NCBI RefSeq assembly: GCF_900104475.1
Contig: NZ_FNJR01000013.1
Span: 111,383-175,382 of the forward strand
Source: Actinopolyspora xinjiangensis
Lineage (GTDB): Bacteria; Actinomycetota; Actinomycetes; Mycobacteriales; Pseudonocardiaceae
Reading direction: 5' to 3'
Length of the DNA: 64,000 nucleotides
Of the stretch, positions 1-8,893 are shown in pieces. A program made the position numbers and the translations under genes. Each line of letters begins with the position of its first letter. The first letter of the stretch is position 1. The notes beneath the pieces were generated by a model, which saw only the letters and a program-made list of their open reading frames with translations, did not search any database and was not told the origin of the DNA.

Positions 1-1497
1 ACCTTCATCCTGCTGCTGGTGACCGGAACGTACCTGGCGTACTTCTTCGATCCCTCGATGGCCGAGGTGACCTATCAGGGAACGTTCACCAACCTGCGGG
101 GCGTCGAGATGTCCCGGGCCTACGAGTCGGCACTGGACATTTCGTTCGAGGTACGCGGCGGAATGTTCGCGCGGCAGATCCACCACTGGGCCGCGCTGCT
201 GTTCCTGGCGGCGATCGTGGCGCACATGTTCCGCATCTTTTTCACCGGTGCCTTCCGCAGACCGCGTGAAACCAACTGGGTCATCGGAATCCTGCTCTTC
301 ATCACCGGAATGTTCGAGGGCTTCACCGGATACTCGTTGCCGGACGACCTCCTGTCCGGTACCGGGGTGCGCATCGCCTCGGGGATCACGCTCTCCATTC
401 CCCTGATCGGGACCTGGCTGCACTGGTTGCTCTTCGGTGGCGAGTTCGCCGGTGACGAGATCATCCCCCGCTTCTACATGATCCACATATTCCTGTTGCC
501 GGGGATCATCCTCGGGCTGATCGCCGTCCACCTGGCACTGGTGTGGTACCAGAAGCACACCCAGTTCCCGGGGGTCCGCCGTTCGGAGGGCAATGTGGTG
601 GGAGTGCGGATCATGCCGGTCTTCGCGGTGAAGGCGGGCGGTTTCTTCGCCGTTGTCGTGGGGGTTACGGCCATCATGGGCGGTGTGTTCCAGATCAATC
701 CGATCTGGAACCTCGGCCCCTACGTGGCTTCGATGGTCTCCGCCGCCTCGCAACCCGACTGGTACATGATCTGGACCGACGGCATGGGGCGGTTGTGGCC
801 ACCCTGGGAGGTCTACCTGTGGGGGCAGGCGACCATACCGGCGCCGTTCTTCCCGCTGGTCCTCGGGTTGACCGCGGTGTTCACGCTGGCCCTGGCCTAC
901 CCGTTCCTGGAGCGCAAGCTCTCCGGTGACGACGCGCACCACAATCTGTTGCAACGGCCCAGGGATGTGCCGGTGCGCACCGGGCTGGGGGCCATGGCGA
1001 TCACCTTTTTCCTGATCGTGCTGCTCAGCGGTGTCAACGACATCATCGCGTTCAAGTTCGACATCATCCTGGGAGCCACGACCTGGATGGGACGCATCGG
1101 CGTGTTGTTGGGGCCACCCGCCGCCTACTACATCGCCTATCGGATATGCGTCGGGCTGCAGCGGGCCGACCGGGAGGTGCTCGAACACGGTATCGAGACG
1201 GGCATCGTCAAGCGGCTGCCGCACGGCGAGGTCATAGAACTGCACCAGCCACTCGGCCCCACCGATGAGCACGGCCATCCCGAACCGTTGTCCTACCAGG
1301 GAGCGCCGGTACCCAAGAAGATGAACAAGCTGGGCGCGGCGGGGCGGCCTCTCCCCGGCAGCCTGTTGTGGCCCGACCCTCCGGAGGAGACCGAACAGTT
1401 GCGCGAGGCGGAACGACGTGCCGAGGAGGAGCCGGAACAGCCTCAGCCGCGAGAGCCGGAGCTGCCCGGCGGACACCCCCGAGACGTCACGGAGTGA
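1..1497 (+). CDS. qcrB: Cytochrome bc1 (bcc) complex cytochrome b subunit, 5' end outside window
   Basis: Cytochrome b of the actinobacterial menaquinol:cytochrome c reductase, an integral membrane protein passing electrons from menaquinol to the Rieske and cytochrome cc subunits. The frame is open from base 1, so roughly the first 50 residues of a family usually near 540 aa lie to the left. Multiple hydrophobic helices are present. Histidines in HHWAALLF and AHMFR (about 181-235) and in the [11 protein letters not shown] helix (about 525-560) suit haem ligation. PDWY at 754-765 is the actinobacterial form of the PEWY quinol-site motif. The last helix is followed by a long hydrophilic, Glu/Pro-rich cytoplasmic tail (about 1170-1494), as is common in actinobacteria. 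qcrC and qcrA are expected just upstream. Confidence 0.95.
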   Translation, partial: TFILLLVTGTYLAYFFDPSMAEVTYQGTFTNLRGVEMSRAYESALDISFEVRGGMFARQIHHWAALLFLAAIVAHMFRIFFTGAFRRPRETNWVIGILLFITGMFEGFTGYSLPDDLLSGTGVRIASGITLSIPLIGTWLHWLLFGGEFAGDEIIPRFYMIHIFLLPGIILGLIAVHLALVWYQKHTQFPGVRRSEGNVVGVRIMPVFAVKAGGFFAVVVGVTAIMGGVFQINPIWNLGPYVASMVSAASQPDWYMIWTDGMGRLWPPWEVYLWGQATIPAPFFPLVLGLTAVFTLALAYPFLERKLSGDDAHHNLLQRPRDVPVRTGLGAMAITFFLIVLLSGVNDIIAFKFDIILGATTWMGRIGVLLGPPAAYYIAYRICVGLQRADREVLEHGIETGIVKRLPHGEVIELHQPLGPTDEHGHPEPLSYQGAPVPKKMNKLGAAGRPLPGSLLWPDPPEETEQLREAERRAEEEPEQPQPREPELPGGHPRDVTE

Positions 1498-1728
1498 TTC
1501 CGTTCGCGCCCAGCGGGCAGGGCGTGTCCCACGGACGGACGGGGCCCGCTCAAGGGACTATCGTCGCTGGACATCTCCGCGACTCGGGTCCACAGTAATG
1601 GTGCGGACCCTCCGAACCGGCCGCGCACGGTTGTCGACGAGTCCTCGAGCGAACGGCACGGGGCCGCCAGGGGTCGACGTGGCCGGCCGGGGGACCGTTT
1701 GCCACAGCGAACGGTGGAGGTGATCGAG

Positions 1729-2157
1729 ATGACGCAAGCCGGTTCCATCGAAGGGCACCCGGATCTCCTCGAGATGCGGGCACGCTACGAGGAGGCGAGC
1801 GAAACCCCGCAGGGGCAGCTGTTGGAGGGAGCGACGCTGCTCGCGGGAGTCTACCTGGCGATCTCACCGTGGGTGATCCAGTTCAGCGCCACCAGCTTCG
1901 ACGTGGCGATCGGCAACCTGGTCGTCGGTCTCACGGTGGCGGTACTGGCACTCGGGTTCGCTTCCGCCTACAGCCGTACTCACACGGTTTCGTGGGTGGT
2001 CCCGCTGCTGGGAGCGTGGGCCGTCATCGCCCCGTTCGTCATTCTGGGCAGCGGAGTCGGCCTGGGTATGCTGCTCAGTAACGTGATCACCGGTGGCGTG
2101 ATCGTACTGCTCGGTGTGGGACTGAGTTCGTTGGTGCTGATGCGCAGTCGGCGCTGA
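1729..2157 (+). CDS. SPW-repeat small membrane protein
   Basis: A 142-residue membrane protein with two copies of the SPW-type repeat: AISPWVIQF near residue 45 and a degenerate WAVIAPFVI near residue 95. Each is followed by a hydrophobic helix, giving about four membrane segments. The N-terminal 30 residues are acidic and soluble. ATG at 1729 is chosen over a TTG at 1699 because a GGAGG (1716-1720) lies eight bases before it. SPW proteins are of unknown function; nothing here identifies a partner. It ends at a hairpin shared with the convergent stress-protein gene. Confidence 0.8.
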   Translation: MTQAGSIEGHPDLLEMRARYEEASETPQGQLLEGATLLAGVYLAISPWVIQFSATSFDVAIGNLVVGLTVAVLALGFASAYSRTHTVSWVVPLLGAWAVIAPFVILGSGVGLGMLLSNVITGGVIVLLGVGLSSLVLMRSRR

Positions 2158-2186
2158 GGTGTCGAGAGAGCTGAGGTGTCGAGAGG
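2153..2186. repeat. 17-base tandem duplication across the SPW gene stop codon
   Basis: Two adjacent near-identical 17-base units (2153-2169 and 2170-2186) share GCTGAGGTGTCGAGAG. The stop codon of the SPW gene (2155-2157) is in the first unit. It looks like a recent slippage duplication just before the terminator hairpin. Confidence 0.85.
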
Positions 2187-2191
2187 GGAGT

Positions 2192-2227
2192 GGCCGGTCC
2201 GGTGCGGGACTACCCGTCGGACCGGCC
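2192..2227. terminator. Bidirectional hairpin terminator between convergent genes
   Basis: GGCCGGTCCG (2192-2201) pairs with CGGACCGGCC (2218-2227). The loop carries a second stem, CGGG (2205-2208) with CCCG (2213-2216). The structure lies between the SPW gene and the convergent universal stress protein gene and overlaps the stop codon of the latter (2210-2212). There is no T-tract on either side, as is usual in actinobacteria. Confidence 0.7.
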
Positions 2228-2683
2228 GCTGGGTCGGGGGTGATCCCGTTCGCGGGAGGCGTGCACGATGACCACCGGGCACCGGGCGTGGTGGGTGCAC
2301 CTGTGACTCACCGACCCCAGTAGGGCCCCGACGAAGCCGCCGTGCCCACGACTCCCGACCACCAGCAGTTCGGCGCCCTCGGCGGTGTCGAGCAGTACCT
2401 GCGCCGAGTCGCCCTGCTTGACGCTGGTGCGGACCCGTGGTGGGTTGCCGCGGCGGTCCACGGCGGTGTCCACGGCGTCCTCCACCGTCACGCTGGCCGC
2501 GTTCTCGAACTCCCTGGGGGGAACGGCCCCGCCCTCCCAGCTGTAGAACGCCGGGTACTCCCAGGCTGTGACGGCTTCGACGACGGCCCCGGTCAGTTCG
2601 GCCTGTCCGAGAGCCCAGTCCAGGGCGGCCAACGAGGGGGCCGAGCCGTCGATGCCGACGACGATCCTGTTCTCTTCGCTCAT
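2210..2683 (-). CDS. Universal stress protein (UspA family)
   Basis: A 157-residue single-domain universal stress protein, a cytoplasmic nucleotide-binding protein of the UspA/TB15.3 type. The N-terminal strand NRIVVGIDGSAPS and the C-terminal ATP-binding signature GSRGHGGFVGALLGSVS, then CPVVIVH, match the G-x2-G-x9-G(S/T) motif of ATP-binding family members. ATG at 2683 starts right before the first beta strand; longer upstream starts would add a low-complexity Arg-rich leader. No clear Shine-Dalgarno is seen. It is monocistronic and convergent with the SPW gene. M. tuberculosis also has a USP gene (Rv1636) near uvrA, but here the distance is much larger. Confidence 0.9.
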   Translation of the reverse strand: MSEENRIVVGIDGSAPSLAALDWALGQAELTGAVVEAVTAWEYPAFYSWEGGAVPPREFENAASVTVEDAVDTAVDRRGNPPRVRTSVKQGDSAQVLLDTAEGAELLVVGSRGHGGFVGALLGSVSHRCTHHARCPVVIVHASRERDHPRPSGRSDG

Positions 2684-3088
2684 CACGCATCGCCCATCCC
2701 GGCGGAAGCGGTCATGGTTTCGTCGGCGTGTTCGGGTGCTCTCCCCGAATGTCCCATTCCGCGGCTCTCGCCGCTCGTCCACGCGAGTCGCTCACGCGAG
2801 GCGGCGGGCCGAATGACGTCGAACCGATATGAAAGTGTGATCTGAAACGTTCGCGGGTACGTTCACGATACCGGCGGACTACCACCGTGCCCCGGACACA
2901 GCGGGGCCGCGTCCGGTGATCCCGGCGCCGTGTTCCGGTCGACCACCCGGTCACGGCACGCACGGGACCGGGTGGAACGTGGATCCGCTCGGAGCTGGAG
3001 TGCTCGCTCCTGCGAGTACCGCCGATCGGAAAGCGGATCGTGCGACCGATCGGGATCGTCCCTCTGGCACGGTTGTTGGGAGAGCCCG
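2684..3088. other. Non-coding divergent region (405 bases)
   Basis: I see no credible gene. The region separates the divergent stress protein and small hypothetical genes, so it should hold both promoters. Two ACGTTC copies spaced 12 bases apart (about 2848-2866) are the only repeat noticed; no convincing -35/-10 pair was found. Confidence 0.5.
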
Positions 3089-3409
3089 TTGACGAACAGA
3101 ACGACCGGCACACCTCCGTGGAGTGTCATAGCCCATGACACCGATCGACTCAGGCAGGCCGTGCACGAGCTCGACACCGGTCGGTCCTTGTCATCCGGAC
3201 AGGAGCTCACCCACGAGCTGCTGCGTACGGTCACCCTGATCGGGGACAGACTCACCGCGCTGCTGGACGCGCTGGCCAAGCGCCACGAGAATCCCGGCGT
3301 GCCGGAGCAGGGCACCGCTCACATCGCACTGGACCAGGCCGCGGCCGCGGCCGCGGATCTGGGGTACTGTGCGCGCCGCGCGGCGCGCACGCTCGACGAG
3401 GACTTCTGA
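3089..3409 (+). CDS. Small hypothetical protein
   Basis: A 106-residue protein that I do not recognise. It is predicted to be mostly helical and amphipathic: a leucine-rich stretch around LLRTVTLIGDRLTALLDALA, then an Ala-rich helix near residues 80-95. TTG at 3089 is chosen because GGAG (3079-3082) lies six bases upstream. The longer frame opening at 2930 adds an Arg/Ser-rich segment that looks non-coding. The last third overlaps a perfect 22-base palindrome. There is no operon partner: the next gene is 427 bases away. Confidence 0.5.
   Translation: MTNRTTGTPPWSVIAHDTDRLRQAVHELDTGRSLSSGQELTHELLRTVTLIGDRLTALLDALAKRHENPGVPEQGTAHIALDQAAAAAADLGYCARRAARTLDEDF
3369..3390. repeat. Perfect 22-base palindrome inside the small hypothetical gene
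   Basis: GTGCGCGCCGC (3369-3379) is followed directly by its exact reverse complement (3380-3390). It lies in codons for an Arg/Ala stretch, just after a GCGGCC simple repeat. It may be a by-product of GC-rich Arg/Ala codons or a protein-binding or cruciform site. Confidence 0.75.
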
Positions 3410-3835
3410 TCGGCCGCTACGCGAGCGTTCTCGGACCCTGGCCCTGTCGACAGGCTTCCGCGTCAGCTCGGTGGAGCTTCGTGAGTGTCGGTGGGCGACG
3501 TGCAGGTCCCACGAGTGGCGGTCGCGGCGCCTGCCGTGCCGGAGAAACACCGGACCGCCGACCCGCTCCCCCCGCGGACAGGACAGAGCACTGTCGAGGT
3601 CTCCGGAGCGGCGCGGTTCGGGTTCGTTTCGCGGCCCCGTACAGGGCCGCCGCTGAACCACACCAACCGAGGCACCTCCGGCTCTCCGGGATGGGCCGCC
3701 GCACCTGCCGGGCAGTGTCCCCGGAACCGGGATCGGTGACCGTGCGCGACGCGTGTGTGCGTCGCCACCGAAGACGGGTTACTCTCCCCGACGTCCGATT
3801 CGCGCGACGGCGACCCAGCGAGCAACGGAGTCAGC
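3410..3835. other. Non-coding region upstream of the Rieske gene (426 bases)
   Basis: No gene with convincing composition, start and homology is visible on either strand. Several overlapping open frames here are Arg/Pro-rich shadows. It presumably contains the promoter of the Rieske-type gene, but no clear hexamer pair was found. Confidence 0.5.
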
Positions 3836-4855
3836 ATGGTCGGCTTCTCCAACGGGAGTTCCACACGTAACGCTCTACCACTGCGCAGGTTGCGGGCTCC
3901 CGACTGGGCACGACAGGAGGGGACGTGGCGTGCGGCACGCCCCTCGCTGATCGCGGCGGCGCTCAAACGCGCCCAGGCCCGCCCCTCGGGGAACTGGTTC
4001 GTGCTGGCGGGCAGTCGGGAGATCGGTCGGAATCGCCCCTTCTCCCGTACCGTTGCTGGGACCGAGGTGGTCGCCTGGCGAACCGAGGACGGTGCGCTGC
4101 ACGCGGGACCGGGTGCCTGCCCCCATCTGGGAGCTCCGCTCGGGCAGGCGGCGCTGGACTGCGGGCAGCTGGTCTGCCGGTGGCACGGGCTGCGGCTGGA
4201 CGAACGGGGCGGGCCGTGGTGGACTCCGTTCCCCGCCTGTGACGACGGGGTGCTGGCCTGGGTGCGCCTGGACGACGTGGGCGGAGAGCAGCCGTTGGAG
4301 TGCCCCGTGGTGCCGCGCCGTCCGCCGCTCCGGGACAGCGTTTCGGAAGTGGCCACCGCGACCGGTGTCTGTGAGCCCGAGGACGTGGTGGCCAATCGCC
4401 TGGACCCCTGGCACGGTTCCTGGTTCCATCCGTACTCGTTCGCCAACCTCGGTGTACGGCGAGCACCGGAATCCGGCAGTTCCGAGGAGGACGACTTCTT
4501 CGAGGTGGTCGTCTCGTTCCGGTTGTCGCGCCGCATCGGGGTGCCGGTGACGGCCACTTTCCACTGCCCGGACCCGCGCACCGTGGTGATGCGCATCGTC
4601 GCGGGGGAGGGCACGGGCAGCGTCGTGGAAACGCACGCCACGCCGCTCGAGAACGACTCCTCGGGCAGACCGCGTACGGCCGTAATCGAGGCCACGGTGG
4701 CGTACTCCCAGCGGCCCGGTTTCCGCATGGCGCTCCCGGCCGCGGGCGTGCTGCGTCCGTTGATGCGGCGAGTGGCGCTGCGCCTGTGGTCCGACGACCT
4801 CGCCTACGCCGAACGGCGTTACGAACTGCGCAGCACCGGCCGGTTCCCGGGCTGA
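3836..4855 (+). CDS. Rieske [2Fe-2S] protein of the carotenoid locus (DUF5914-like)
   Basis: A 339-residue iron-sulfur protein. A Rieske domain occupies about residues 50-150, with cluster ligands C95 and H97 (CPHLG) and C114 and H117 (CRWHG), separated by 16 residues as in the family. The C-terminal half (about 160-330) resembles the domain of unknown function found behind Rieske domains in actinobacterial carotenoid clusters (DUF5914; from memory, not searched). No mononuclear-iron 2-His-1-Asp site is obvious, so an electron-transfer or unusual oxygenase role is possible. ATG at 3836 is chosen for the GGAG five bases upstream (3827-3830). It is convergent with crtU, which suggests a joint role in ring modification of a carotenoid (inference). 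Confidence 0.8.
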   Translation: MVGFSNGSSTRNALPLRRLRAPDWARQEGTWRAARPSLIAAALKRAQARPSGNWFVLAGSREIGRNRPFSRTVAGTEVVAWRTEDGALHAGPGACPHLGAPLGQAALDCGQLVCRWHGLRLDERGGPWWTPFPACDDGVLAWVRLDDVGGEQPLECPVVPRRPPLRDSVSEVATATGVCEPEDVVANRLDPWHGSWFHPYSFANLGVRRAPESGSSEEDDFFEVVVSFRLSRRIGVPVTATFHCPDPRTVVMRIVAGEGTGSVVETHATPLENDSSGRPRTAVIEATVAYSQRPGFRMALPAAGVLRPLMRRVALRLWSDDLAYAERRYELRSTGRFPG

Positions 4856-4921
4856 TCGGTTTCCCGTTCCGTTTCCCCGCGTCGGGCCGGTGTCGGTTCC
4901 CGGCAGTGGTCGAGTCCCCTC

Positions 4922-6502
4922 CTATCCGGTCCGCCCCAACCGGTGCAGCAGAGCCGACCGACCGCGGTCGGGAACGCTCCACAGGGTGTGGCCCCGCACG
5001 CGCCAGCCGCGCAGCAGCTCGTTGGCCGCGCGCATCCCGGTGGTGGCCGCGCGTTCCATCAGGGCCACCGGAAGGTCGATGCGCACCAGGTCACCGGCCA
5101 GCACCAGATTCGGGTCCGGAGTGGTGATCCCGGGACGTTCGGAGAAGCCGCCGGGTGGGAACAGTGGACAATCGTCCCGCAGTTCGTGCCGTTCGTCGAC
5201 GATGCCGGCGACCTTCGTCTCCGGGTAGATCCTGGCCAGTTCGGCCAGCATCCGCGAGCGGACGCGCGCCACGCTCGGTTCCCCCGCGAGCGCGTAGCCG
5301 TGCAGCTCGATCACTGATCCGCCGCGTTCGCCCGCCCAGCGTGCCGCGTCGCGCTCGTAGCGCTCCAGCACGCTGATGTTGTCCAGCGGTCCGTAACCAC
5401 TCGTCCCGAGAAAACCCGGTCTGTCCCCGCGGACCGGTCGGTCCAGCCACAACCTGGACACCAGGAACGGTGGTGCCTGCCGCAGTGCCGCTATCCGCTC
5501 TCGCCAGCGCGCCGTTGCCAGGCCCGGCGAGTTGCCCACTATCCCGCGTAGTCCCGCGGTGTCGGTGGCCAGCACCACCGCGTCGAACTCCCCCGGGGCG
5601 GCGGCCTCCGAACGCAGCACGAAGCGTCGCTCGTTCCCCTGCTCCAACGCGGTGACGGCGGTGCCGGTCGAGATCGTCACCCCCCGAGCGCGCAGGTAGT
5701 CGGCCAGCGGGTTCCACAGCGCTTCCGGGAACGAGTCCGCGGCCACGTCGAACAGCAGTCCCTCACTGGAACCGAGAAAGTAGATGTGAAACATCGTCGC
5801 GAGCTCGGCCGCCGACAGCTTCGTGGGATCAGCGAAGAAACTTCGCGAGAACACCTCGAACGCCAGGTGCTTGGCAGCGGCGGGGAAGCGTATTCGGCTC
5901 AGTAGGGTGTCCGCGTCCAGATGGTCCAAGCGTTCGTAGATCTCCGGCACCGAGACCTGCGCCAGCGGCAGCGCCGCGCGAGTCCCGAGACGCGGGAGGT
6001 CGCGCCAGTTGAAGGTGGGGCTGCGTGCGACGAACGCGAAGGCGTTCCACGGTGGTGTGCGTGGCAGTCCGGCGAAGGTGTCGCGGTAGCCTGCACTGTG
6101 CACCAACGGGTAGTCCGGCAGAGCGGTCAGCCCCGAAAGTCGCGGGTCGGCACGGCTCAGCAGGGCCCGAAGGTTGTAGTACTGCCGGAAGAAGGCGTGG
6201 AAGCCTCGGTTCATTCCCACGTCGGAACCATCGGCGAGAGTGGTCCGCCAGCCGCCGACCCGACCCCCCAACCGCTCCTGCCGTTCCAGCACCGTGACCG
6301 ACACGCCGCGTTCGGCGAGGCAGGTGGCCGCGGCGAGTCCCGCGATCCCTCCGCCGACCACAGCTGCGCGGGGAGTTCCGGCGAGGTGCTCCGTGTTCGG
6401 AGCGCCGTCGTGCGGTGGGTGCTCCACCGCTTTGCGGTCCCGCCCCGGCGTTTCACGCGAGGCGGCACCGCTCGTTCCGGTGCTCGGGAAACCGTTGGTC
6501 AT
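4922..6502 (-). CDS. crtU: Carotene desaturase/methyltransferase-like FAD oxidoreductase (CrtU-like)
   Basis: A 526-residue FAD-dependent enzyme related to CrtU, which desaturates and methyl-rearranges the beta-ionone ring of beta-carotene on the way to aromatic isorenieratene. The FAD dinucleotide motif VVGGGIAGLAAATCLAERG lies at about residues 46-64, followed by the ERxxRLGGR loop, and an amine-oxidase-type C-terminal flavin segment (LVLAGDLVRIDLP) is present. An N-terminal extension of about 45 polar residues precedes the FAD fold. ATG at 6502 follows the stop of the methyltransferase gene by two bases, with a G-rich Shine-Dalgarno inside that gene, so translation is probably coupled. Last gene of the crtI-led operon. 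The ring-modifying role is family knowledge plus context; the exact product is not proven. Confidence 0.8.
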   Translation of the reverse strand: MTNGFPSTGTSGAASRETPGRDRKAVEHPPHDGAPNTEHLAGTPRAAVVGGGIAGLAAATCLAERGVSVTVLERQERLGGRVGGWRTTLADGSDVGMNRGFHAFFRQYYNLRALLSRADPRLSGLTALPDYPLVHSAGYRDTFAGLPRTPPWNAFAFVARSPTFNWRDLPRLGTRAALPLAQVSVPEIYERLDHLDADTLLSRIRFPAAAKHLAFEVFSRSFFADPTKLSAAELATMFHIYFLGSSEGLLFDVAADSFPEALWNPLADYLRARGVTISTGTAVTALEQGNERRFVLRSEAAAPGEFDAVVLATDTAGLRGIVGNSPGLATARWRERIAALRQAPPFLVSRLWLDRPVRGDRPGFLGTSGYGPLDNISVLERYERDAARWAGERGGSVIELHGYALAGEPSVARVRSRMLAELARIYPETKVAGIVDERHELRDDCPLFPPGGFSERPGITTPDPNLVLAGDLVRIDLPVALMERAATTGMRAANELLRGWRVRGHTLWSVPDRGRSALLHRLGRTG

Positions 6503-6504
6503 GA

Positions 6505-7218
6505 TCACCGTCCCCCCGGTCGTTGCCCGGTCACGGTGTGCACGATGCCGTGCTGCCAACCCGGCATCGTCCCGAGCCGGAGCCCGACGAGACCGTTCCG
6601 GCGCATCCGGGAGGCGAGCTCTCCGGTCGAGTCGAACCGGAGGACGCTGCGCCACAGGTAGGGGTGGATTCCCGACCCCCGGGTGCTCAGCTCACCGGCC
6701 GGAATGATCACACTCCAGCACACCGCCGTCCAGACCAACCGTGCGAGCGGGCGCCTCCGCACGGAGAACTCGTGCAGTGCCAGGCGGGCACCGGGACGCA
6801 GCGATTCACGCAGGATCCGCAGCCCGCTGTCCGGGTCGGAGAGGTTGCGCAGCAGGTAGGCCGCCATGACTCCGTCGAACGGTCCGCGCACCCCGGCTCG
6901 TTCGAGCTCTTCCAGCGGTGCGTGCACGAATTCGACCGTGTCCGGCCACTCCTTCCGACGAGCTCGCGCCAGCATGTTCGCGGAAGCGTCCGTCGCGACG
7001 ACACGCGCGTGCGGTGCGGCGCGCAGCAGCGCGGCGGTGGAGGCCCCGGTTCCGCAGCCCGCGTCCAGCAGCCGCAGTCCACGTCCCCCGTCGGGCAGGC
7101 GCAACCGTCGTGCCGACAGTTCCAGTGCTCGGTGGTAGCCGGGGTTGAGTCCCACCAGGCGGTCGTACTGCCGCGCGCTCTGCTCGAAACCGTGCACCAC
7201 GGGGTATCGGAAATACAT
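6505..7218 (-). CDS. SAM-dependent methyltransferase of the carotenoid cluster (CrtT-like)
   Basis: A 237-residue class I methyltransferase of the UbiE/Coq5 type. Motif I is LDAGCGTGAS at about residues 50-59, an acidic residue closes the next strand (VVATDASANML), and LLRNLSDPDSGL with LRPGARLALHEFS corresponds to the post-I motifs. Such enzymes sit beside crtU in Streptomyces isorenieratene clusters as CrtT; the methyl acceptor is not established. ATG at 7218 is 106 bases after the idi stop with only a distant GGAG, so it may have its own weak promoter or be read through. It ends two bases before crtU begins. Confidence 0.8.
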   Translation of the reverse strand: MYFRYPVVHGFEQSARQYDRLVGLNPGYHRALELSARRLRLPDGGRGLRLLDAGCGTGASTAALLRAAPHARVVATDASANMLARARRKEWPDTVEFVHAPLEELERAGVRGPFDGVMAAYLLRNLSDPDSGLRILRESLRPGARLALHEFSVRRRPLARLVWTAVCWSVIIPAGELSTRGSGIHPYLWRSVLRFDSTGELASRMRRNGLVGLRLGTMPGWQHGIVHTVTGQRPGGR

Positions 7219-7324
7219 GAGCAGTTCTCACTCCGCTGGTGTGACAGGGGGACCGTCCGAGCCCGATTCGGGACGCCGGGCCCGAGCCGCGCCTCCGCGG
7301 AGGCGGCGGGAATCACGTCCTCCT

Positions 7325-7903
7325 CTAGCGGGCCGGATCAGGGTCCTCCCGTTCCGGTTCGCCGAACCGGCTGCTCAGCAGTGGAATCTGCTCGGCGGCC
7401 CACGGGCTGATCGCCCAGGGGGTTCTGGTCGCCAGCATCGCGAAGTCCTCCCAGGCCACCCACTTCCAGTCCGCGATCTCGTCCGGATCCGGACGTGGTG
7501 TCTCACGCGTGACGGCTGTGTACACCGGACACAGCTCGTTTTCCACCACTCCCGTCACGTCCACGGCGCGGTAGCGGAAATCGGCCAGCCGCAACCGCAG
7601 TTCACCGAGGTGGACCCCGAGTTCCTCGCCGACCCTGCGGTGCACCGCGTCCGCCATGGACTCGCCGGGAGCCGGGTGTCCGCAGCACGAATTCGTCCAA
7701 ACTCCGGGCCAGGTGCGTTTCTCCAGCGCGCGTCGGGTGATAAGAAGTCCGCCCTCCCCGTCGAACACATAGCAGGAAAAGGCGAGATGCAGTGGTGTGG
7801 CACTGTGATGAACTTCGGATTTCGGCGCCGTACCCACCGGCTCACCCGAGTCGTCGAGCAGGACCACGAATTCCCCGTCGGAAACGGGCGAGGCCGAATT
7901 CAA
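7325..7903 (-). CDS. idi: Isopentenyl-diphosphate delta-isomerase, type 1
   Basis: A 192-residue Nudix-fold isomerase converting isopentenyl diphosphate to dimethylallyl diphosphate, the starter for prenyl chain building. Both type 1 active-site segments are present: TNSCCGHP (about residues 70-77, catalytic Cys) and ENELCPVY (about 122-129, catalytic Glu), with the metal-binding Glu pair EELG. The start is TTG at 7903, three bases after the crtB stop, with GGTGGTAGG before it. Its place inside the crt operon means precursor supply is co-expressed with carotenoid formation. Confidence 0.93.
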   Translation of the reverse strand: MNSASPVSDGEFVVLLDDSGEPVGTAPKSEVHHSATPLHLAFSCYVFDGEGGLLITRRALEKRTWPGVWTNSCCGHPAPGESMADAVHRRVGEELGVHLGELRLRLADFRYRAVDVTGVVENELCPVYTAVTRETPRPDPDEIADWKWVAWEDFAMLATRTPWAISPWAAEQIPLLSSRFGEPEREDPDPAR

Positions 7904-7906
7904 CGG

Positions 7907-8893
7907 CTACCTACCACCCAACATCGAACTAGACGACACATCTTCACATCCGTCCGGCAACCGTGCCCGGAGCCGCGCCGTGGCCACAGCTCCGCAGCCG
8001 CTCAGCGCCACCCCGAGTCCCCGGGAGCGGGACACCGAGACACGATTGGCGAACACGTCGTACCCGGATTCCACTATCCGGTCCAGTATTTCACCGTAAA
8101 GCGTGTAAGCAGTGGAAATACACGGTCGCGAGATCGGATCCAACATCGCGATTCCCGGTGCGGCCCGGCGGTAGACCGCTCTGGTGCGGGCAACCTGATC
8201 GGCCAGTGCCCGGCGAACCCGACGGTCCGGTAAACCCCCGCGCAGGCACTGTCGCAACCGGGATTCGTCGACGTCGAACGCGGCCAGCTCGTCAGCGGGG
8301 AGATAGACGCGCCCCCTGCGCAGGTCCTCTCCCACGTCCCGGAGGAAGTTGGTGAGCTGGAACGCGTTACCCAGCGCCGCCGCGTACGGTGCGGCCTCCT
8401 CGGCGGGGCACCGCGTCCCCAGCACGGGCAGTACCTGCAAGCCGATGACCTCGGCGGAGCCGTAGACGTAGTCGTTCAGTTCGGCCCGGTTCCGGTACGC
8501 GGAAACCGTGAGATCCTGGCGCATCGAGGCCATGAAGGAGTGGAAGTAGTGCTGTTCGATCCCGTACCGGTTCGCGGTGTCGACCACCGCGCGGACCACC
8601 GCGAGCTCACTCTCCTCACCGGCGAAAGCCCTGGTCAACTCAGCGGCCAGCTCGTCGAGACCGGCGCTTTTGTCTCGCTCGTCGAGTGCGTCACCCGGAT
8701 CGTCGACGATGTCGTCGACCTCGCGCGCCAACCCGTACAACGCGTGTATCGCCGGACGGCGCGAGGGCGGCAGGAGCCTGGTGGCCAGGAAATAGGTGCG
8801 TCCGTGTGTCTCGTTGACCCGGCGGCAGTACCGGTAGGCGGCTCGAAGCCGTCGTGAGCGGATGCCGGCCGCGTCGAGCTCTCGTTCGCTCAT
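7907..8893 (-). CDS. crtB: Phytoene synthase
   Basis: A 328-residue squalene/phytoene synthase family enzyme condensing two geranylgeranyl diphosphates to phytoene. Both Asp-rich Mg-diphosphate motifs are intact: REVDDIVDD (about residues 57-65) and NFLRDVGEDLRRGRVYLP (about 182-199). The ATG at 8893 overlaps the crtI stop in an ATGA, so translation is coupled; the longer upstream frame is crtI antiframe sequence. The substrate GGPP must come from a GGPP synthase encoded outside this window. Confidence 0.95.
   Translation of the reverse strand: MSERELDAAGIRSRRLRAAYRYCRRVNETHGRTYFLATRLLPPSRRPAIHALYGLAREVDDIVDDPGDALDERDKSAGLDELAAELTRAFAGEESELAVVRAVVDTANRYGIEQHYFHSFMASMRQDLTVSAYRNRAELNDYVYGSAEVIGLQVLPVLGTRCPAEEAAPYAAALGNAFQLTNFLRDVGEDLRRGRVYLPADELAAFDVDESRLRQCLRGGLPDRRVRRALADQVARTRAVYRRAAPGIAMLDPISRPCISTAYTLYGEILDRIVESGYDVFANRVSVSRSRGLGVALSGCGAVATARLRARLPDGCEDVSSSSMLGGR

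Noticed and set aside
3481..3870. Overlapping open frames before the Rieske gene
   Set aside because: Arg/Pro/Ser-rich with no Shine-Dalgarno and no resemblance to known proteins; they overlap each other in different frames.
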